Positions 16,756-20,548 of a DNA stretch of 20,548 bases are shown one piece after another. The translations under genes and the position numbers were made by a program. The stretch comes from Entamoeba invadens IP1 (taxonomy: Eukaryota; Evosea; Mastigamoebida; Endamoebidae): contig NW_004440376.1 of NCBI RefSeq assembly GCF_000330505.1, positions 48,388 through 68,935 on the forward strand, written 5' to 3'. The notes below the pieces were generated by a model, which ran no database searches, had not been told where the DNA came from, and was given only the letters and a program-made list of their open reading frames with translations. Position 1 is the stretch's first letter; each line of letters starts with the position of its first letter.

Positions 16756-17028
16756 TTTACTGCATTATTAGTTTGAAATGTTTATATTATACCGTAATGA
16801 TTTTTATATTCGTAAAACAACATTAATACAGTTTTATGCTATTATAAATTTTAAAAAAAGTCGGTTTTTGAATTAATGATAGAGAAAACTAACTATACAA
16901 TTAGTTTTATAATCATAATTAAATAGCTTTTTCCTTTTTTGAAATCATTATTTTTTGTTTTATTTTAAAAAATTTTAACTTTTTGACTATATTAAACTTT
17001 CGAAAAAAGGATGCAAAAAATGTGGAAT

Positions 17029-17196
17029 TTATATTTGCTCTCTAGCGAATTTTCGAGTGATATCAACACAGTCGGCAGACCATTTACGATAGTTAATCAA
17101 ATACGTGTCATTGTTGTGATGTGGTTTATAGATCATACCAATTGATTTGAAAAACAAAGAAAAGATTGACAACCAGCATTTCATTGAGAATGCCAT
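17029..17196 (-). CDS. Small unidentified ORF (55 codons)
   Basis: This ORF starts at ATG 17194-17196 and ends at TAA 17029-17031. Its composition is clearly richer than the flanks and reads as protein-like: an N-terminal hydrophobic segment (MAFSMKCWLSIFSLFFKSIG) followed by a polar part containing YKPHHNNDTYLINY and RKWSADCVDITRK. An in-frame stop lies 15 bases upstream of the ATG. No family was recognised. It could be a small protein with a signal anchor, a terminal exon, or a relic of a larger gene. Confidence 0.35.
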   Translation of the reverse strand: MAFSMKCWLSIFSLFFKSIGMIYKPHHNNDTYLINYRKWSADCVDITRKFAREQI

Positions 17197-17343
17197 GTAT
17201 AAAAGTGGTTAGGTTATATTATATTTATTTTAGAATATTAAAATGTAGTACAAACATACTAAAAAAACATTTGGTATTATTTCACAGATTATTTGTTGTT
17301 TTTGAATTATCTTAGGGTTCTAAAAGAGAAGCTTATTTAAATT

Positions 17344-17380
17344 AAACCCACACTATAAAAAGATTTGTTGGTGTGAGTTT
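17344..17380. repeat. Hairpin downstream of the second LRR gene
   Basis: AAACCCACAC (17344-17353) and GTGTGAGTTT (17371-17380) pair at nine positions plus a wobble, with a 17-base loop. It lies about 130 bases past the LRR stop codon. Its role is unknown. Confidence 0.4.
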
Positions 17381-17506
17381 TATTTATTTATTTACAAAAA
17401 ACCGTCTTTAAGTTCATTGTATTACCAACAATTTCACCAATTCCACCTTTTAATTTCTTAATTTTAAATTGACTTTTTTATCTTTTTAATACAAATAAAT
17501 AATAAC

Positions 17507-18475
17507 TTAATTATCACCTAAACTGTGATAAACTACTGTGTGTGAGTCGAAAATATCATCACAATTTGATGTGACACTCGATGGTATTGTCACACTTTTT
17601 AAATTACCACATCCACAGAAACACCATTGTCCTATTGATATTACACTCAATGGTATTATAACACTGCTTAGATTGCTACATCGATTAAAACAACAATCAC
17701 CAGTTGATTTCACACTAGATGGTATTGTAAAATTGCTCAGACTTGTACATTGTCTGAAACATTGATCACCAATTGATGTAACACTTGATGGTATTGTAAT
17801 ACTAGTCAGACTGCTACATAAAACAAAACACCCATTACCAATTGATGTCACACTCGATGGAATTGTAACACTACTTAGACTATCGCAAAAACAAAAACAC
17901 CATTCGCCAATTGATTTAATGCTAGATGGCATTATAACACTACTTAGATTGTTGCATTGACGAAAACAACGATTACCAATAGATGTGATGTTTGATGGTA
18001 TTATAACTCTTCTTATACGATCATATTTCAAGAAACATTCTTCACCAATTGATGTAACACTTGATGGAATCTTATTACCAAATTTCTTTCTATCATTTTG
18101 AGTGTAAGTAACTTTTTTAAACTCAATGTTTTGTGTTTTGTTTTTGTCAACAGTTTCAAAATCAACACCGAACCACACAATAATTCGATAAAACAATTTC
18201 TTTGAAACATTTTTAAATTCGTCGATATCTTTTATCTTTTGTTTGTTGATCAGAAAATCATTACCAAAATTTTCATCAATTACATCCCACAAATGAAGTG
18301 TTTCGATTTTTGGGAAGTATTCAACCGTTTTGGAATTTAACGGTATTGGGTTAAAGTGAAATTTTTCCATATTGCCACAAAACTGTTTACACACCAACTC
18401 CAAGTTAATGAAGTCTTCGATTGTGTCAAAGTACTTAGAGACTATCATGACGTGATAACTTTCAAGTTTAACCAT
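17507..18475 (-). CDS. BspA-like leucine-rich-repeat protein, intact
   Basis: The 322-residue protein belongs to the Entamoeba BspA-like LRR family. Residues 1-135 form the conserved family N-terminus, with HVMIVSKYFDTIEDFINLEL, NMEKFHFNPIPL and FYRIIVWFGVDFETVDKN. Residues about 138-300 contain seven 23-residue repeats of the pattern SIGxxCFxxCxxLSSVTIPSSV. No signal peptide or membrane helix is evident, although relatives have been found at the cell surface. It is the closest visible relative of the frameshifted gene at 4476-5748, which has about 11 repeats. The start at 18473-18475 is the first ATG, and the family motif follows within seven residues. CAACAAAACAAC occurs about 15-26 bases upstream; it contains CAACAAA, which resembles the encystation regulatory motif reported in Entamoeba. 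The stop overlaps TAATT. Confidence 0.92.
   Translation of the reverse strand: MVKLESYHVMIVSKYFDTIEDFINLELVCKQFCGNMEKFHFNPIPLNSKTVEYFPKIETLHLWDVIDENFGNDFLINKQKIKDIDEFKNVSKKLFYRIIVWFGVDFETVDKNKTQNIEFKKVTYTQNDRKKFGNKIPSSVTSIGEECFLKYDRIRRVIIPSNITSIGNRCFRQCNNLSSVIMPSSIKSIGEWCFCFCDSLSSVTIPSSVTSIGNGCFVLCSSLTSITIPSSVTSIGDQCFRQCTSLSNFTIPSSVKSTGDCCFNRCSNLSSVIIPLSVISIGQWCFCGCGNLKSVTIPSSVTSNCDDIFDSHTVVYHSLGDN
17509..17513 (-). terminator. TAATT polyadenylation-type motif at the LRR stop
   Basis: The coding strand reads GATAATTAAG; the stop TAA overlaps the motif by one base. Confidence 0.4.
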
Positions 18476-18489
18476 TTATATTTTGACAG

Positions 18490-18501
18490 TTGTTTTGTTG
18501 T
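18490..18501 (-). promoter_or_regulatory. Possible CAACAAA-type motif upstream of the LRR gene
   Basis: The coding strand carries CAACAAAACAAC about 15-26 bases before the ATG. CAACAAA resembles the encystation regulatory motif described in Entamoeba. The motif is short and A/C-rich, so chance occurrence is likely; expression data would be needed to support it. Confidence 0.25.
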
Positions 18502-18792
18502 TTAAATGGGTTTGAAATATTTTTTTTGATTTAATTGGTCATTTTAATAATATTGTCGAATTAATAAAAGTTATGAGGTACTTTAACACGTTCACGTTAC
18601 ATTTATTTTTTGTTATATAAAAAATCTTTTGCTGTGAAAAAATTTAAGTTTTGCAATTTGTTTTTTTAAATAACTAAAAAAACCGTTCGCGTTTCTGACA
18701 ACAATTTTTGCAACGATCTTGGTAAAATAACAACAAGACGTTACAACAAAAACAACTAAAATTTTTGAATCAATTCATTTCTTCAATTTTTT

Positions 18793-19062
18793 GAGATACC
18801 AAAATACTTTGTAATTAACCAATTTTTTAAGTAGTACAAAAGACCAGTCGACGTCTATTCATTTGCAATGATTATCAATGAGTGCTTTGCATGGAGAATT
18901 GCGTATAAATAACCAGAGTTAGTTTCATTGGGAAAGCGTCTCGAAAAGCCTGATTATGTTGATGTAAAAATGTACAATATCATTGTGTTGTGTTTGTCAC
19001 AACGTCCAATTGAAAGAATAAAAATAGAAGAAGTGGTTGCAATGCTTTACGAATTATTTTAA
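18793..19062 (+). pseudogene. Decayed C-terminal fragment of a TMK-type protein kinase
   Basis: On the plus strand the frame reads YKRPVDVYSFAMIINECFAW (18835-18894), an in-frame TAA (18910-18912), then GKRLEKPDYVDVKMYNIIVL (18931-18990), CLSQRPIERIKIEEVVAM and a TAA at 19060-19062. This aligns with the end of the large kinase in this window (KKSADIYSFGVMMYECLGW, SGKRLEKQ, LFDIIEKCW, IERI), kinase subdomains IX to XI. The invariant Asp before the VYSF/IYSF motif and the Arg of subdomain XI are kept. Upstream, IPKYFVINQFFK (18796-18831) looks like a worn TPxYMAPEIL segment, followed by another stop (18832-18834). Some eight residues are missing in the middle. Nothing of the catalytic loop is recognisable further upstream. 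It is a truncated pseudogene in the opposite orientation to every other gene here. Confidence 0.8.
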
Positions 19063-19106
19063 CATTAATAAAATTGACTCCATTTTTATTCAATATGTGT
19101 TCAATT

Positions 19107-19236
19107 ATTGTAATTTAAACAAAAAAGGCGAAGAGATGGTTGAAGAAGAAAACTGCTTTGAGCAATGTAATCTAATAACAAATCAAATTGGAAATGCATA
19201 ATTGAATTTTTTGTGTATTGTAATTTAAACAAAAAA
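19107..19236 (+). repeat. 20-bp direct repeat 110 bases apart, within a coding-like patch
   Basis: ATTGTAATTTAAACAAAAAA occurs at 19107-19126 and exactly again at 19217-19236. Both copies read YCNLNKK in an open plus-strand frame. The first lies in a frame open from 19028 to a TAA at 19199-19201, including KKGEEMVEEENCFEQCNLIT. The second is followed by TNTEL and a stop. This suggests a duplicated scrap of an unidentified gene; no ATG supports a separate CDS. Confidence 0.4.
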
Positions 19237-19548
19237 ACAAATACAGAATTATAGTTTTAAACATATTACAAAAAGGGTATTATGACAAAAGTGTGCATAT
19301 AATATTTTATTATAATTTAGACATAATGAGTAAGAAAATACTAAGTATTAAAATTGTGGAATAGGAAAAGTAAAAAAAATTCTATTGATAAGGCTTGAGT
19401 ATTATGATTAGTAAAAGTAATAAATTCTTGTATTAATATCCCAATAAATACAATTCAATACAAAAACGGGGGTGTTATTTAAAGGTTTTTATACATTTAA
19501 ATAACATCAATTTTTACCATAAAAAACAAACAATTTATTATCCAAATA

Positions 19549-19553
19549 AATTA
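19549..19553 (-). terminator. TAATT polyadenylation-type motif after the Hsp70-like gene
   Basis: TAATTTATTT begins about seven bases past the stop TGA on the coding strand. Confidence 0.45.
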
Positions 19554-19559
19554 TACTGA

Positions 19560-20548
19560 TCATGAAGCGAAACCCCGATTTTGTCCAACACCTATTAAAT
19601 ACATGACAAGTAATGAATTTAGTAAAACAAAAATTAGTATCCAGCAAAATCGTGAGGATACACTGGATGGACGCTTCTCTTCCGGATGTGCGCTTATCCA
19701 ATTGTATGCCTTATAATCAAAGTGCCTTTTAGTAAAAATAAAATCTTTTTTATTCTTTTCAAACGAAACAGTTGCTTCTATCCTTTCTGTTCTTCCATTA
19801 ATCATATGTGCTTCTGCTTCGATATTACCAACAGTGTCAACTCCAATTTTCAGAACAAAGACAACATCTCCGGCCTTTTGAACTGGGATGTTGTCAAACA
19901 CAAACTCTCCAACAAATGTGTTAAAATCGGCTTGAGAGTTGTCTCCTTTATAAATCTTGAACACTGCTTTCTTTTGTTCATCCACTACGGTGGCAACCCT
20001 TTTTGTCCCTTCTGCTGGGAGTAAGTCTGTTTTTGAAACAATCACTTCACACTTTGATCCAATTTCAACGCGAATGTCTTCGTCCGAATGATTGATAACA
20101 TCTTGAATGTCTCCCTTATGATACATTGAGGCACCTTTTACAACAGCCAACTCGGGCGTGTCAACAACAAATACTGCAGCTTCTTTGAATATCAATTTTG
20201 CTTGGTCTTGTAATGCAATCATTTCAGACGCACCACCAGTCATTATCACTTTCTTAATGCTTCTGGAATTAATATTACATTTTATAAGCGTTTGTTTAAT
20301 GCACGCACAATATTTTTCAAATAAATCACTACATTTCTCATTCATTTCAGCTCTACTAATTTCCATCACATATCCTACAGTTGAATTAAATAAAAAGGAG
20401 AGATTGACTTCAACACTTTCATTGGACGAAAGTAGTATCTTCACTCTCTCAGACTCTACCCGAAGTCGAGCCTTCTTCTTTTGGTAAGCTATTTTTTCAG
20501 TAATAAGTGCCACCTTTTGGCTTTGAAAAGTACGTGGAATAATTTTCT
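19560..20548 (-). CDS. Divergent Hsp70-family protein with a C-terminal membrane anchor (5' part missing)
   Basis: The frame stays open to the window edge (first whole codon at 20546), so the N-terminal half lies outside; no ATG should be assigned here. The visible 328 residues begin in the ATPase domain (FQSQKVALITEKIAYQKKKA, with ESERVKILLSS matching the region CExAKRxLSS of Hsp70). They continue through SIKKVIMTGGASEMIALQD, where Hsp70 has GGSTRIP, and DTPELAVVKGASMY, matching DEAVAxGAA. A beta-sandwich substrate-binding domain follows (TVVDEQKKAVFKIYKGDNSQ, GEFVFDNIPVQKAGDV, GNIEAEA). The usual hydrophobic interdomain linker DLLLLDV is not evident. The alpha-helical lid is absent; after about 40 residues comes a hydrophobic helix (WILIFVLLNSLLVMYLIG) and a ten-residue tail. 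It is probably tail-anchored in a membrane, with an atypical chaperone or adaptor role. The stop is TGA at 19560-19562. Confidence 0.85.
   Translation of the reverse strand, partial: KIIPRTFQSQKVALITEKIAYQKKKARLRVESERVKILLSSNESVEVNLSFLFNSTVGYVMEISRAEMNEKCSDLFEKYCACIKQTLIKCNINSRSIKKVIMTGGASEMIALQDQAKLIFKEAAVFVVDTPELAVVKGASMYHKGDIQDVINHSDEDIRVEIGSKCEVIVSKTDLLPAEGTKRVATVVDEQKKAVFKIYKGDNSQADFNTFVGEFVFDNIPVQKAGDVVFVLKIGVDTVGNIEAEAHMINGRTERIEATVSFEKNKKDFIFTKRHFDYKAYNWISAHPEEKRPSSVSSRFCWILIFVLLNSLLVMYLIGVGQNRGFAS

Noticed and set aside
19507..19701. 64-codon frame overlapping the end of the Hsp70-like gene
   Set aside because: It is a frame shadow; the Hsp70 frame over the same bases carries the plausible membrane anchor.
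20511..20513. Start codon of the Hsp70-like gene at this point
   Set aside because: The codon is GTG inside a frame that continues open, with Hsp70-like residues, to the window edge.
1..20548. LINE/SINE or LTR retroelements
   Set aside because: No reverse transcriptase motifs, long direct terminal repeats or poly(A)-ended duplicated elements were seen.

Overview
The window looks like nuclear DNA of an Entamoeba species, most likely a reptile-parasite type such as E. invadens. It is very AT-rich and carries several protein families typical of that genus: BspA-like leucine-rich-repeat proteins with the Entamoeba N-terminal domain, a transmembrane kinase with a CxxC-rich ectodomain, a TLDc-domain protein and a divergent Hsp70. 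All five protein genes lie on the minus strand, none shows an obvious intron, and all have a TAATT motif at or just after the stop codon, matching the short 3' ends and TAATT-type polyadenylation signal described for Entamoeba. Assignment to E. invadens is an inference from gene content and the abundance of DNA transposons.

Layout. 1-327: AT-rich with a coding-like scrap. 328-2203: a 1.9-kb TA-flanked inverted-repeat element without a transposase. 2206-4475: noncoding, with one isolated transposon end and several hairpins. 4476-5748: an LRR gene broken by a 2-base deletion. 6170-7661: three separate non-autonomous transposons in a row. 7712-12946: a 1744-residue transmembrane receptor-like kinase. 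13507-13956: a foldback GC-rich Mutator-like MITE with a 9-bp target duplication. 14263-14382: a coding scrap. 14404-15076: another TA-flanked element. 15351-15439: an isolated tRNA-like sequence. 15847-16755: a TLDc protein. 17029-17196: a small unplaced ORF. 17507-18475: an intact paralogue of the broken LRR gene. 18793-19062: on the plus strand, the decayed C-terminal end of a kinase related to the large one. 19560 to the right edge: the C-terminal part of an Hsp70-like protein ending in a membrane segment.

There is no operon or recognisable multi-gene system. The genes look functionally independent: a surface sensor kinase, LRR proteins, a TLDc protein and a chaperone relative. The dominant theme is transposon colonisation: at least six structurally independent inverted-repeat elements with visible target duplications cover roughly a fifth of the window, alongside gene decay (a frameshifted LRR gene, a kinase relic, a tRNA-like sequence with a damaged anticodon arm and small coding scraps). 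The most interesting items are the foldback MITE, the paired direct repeats inside the long terminal repeats of the 1.9-kb element, the element with a 7-bp target duplication, and the lid-less, tail-anchored Hsp70 relative.
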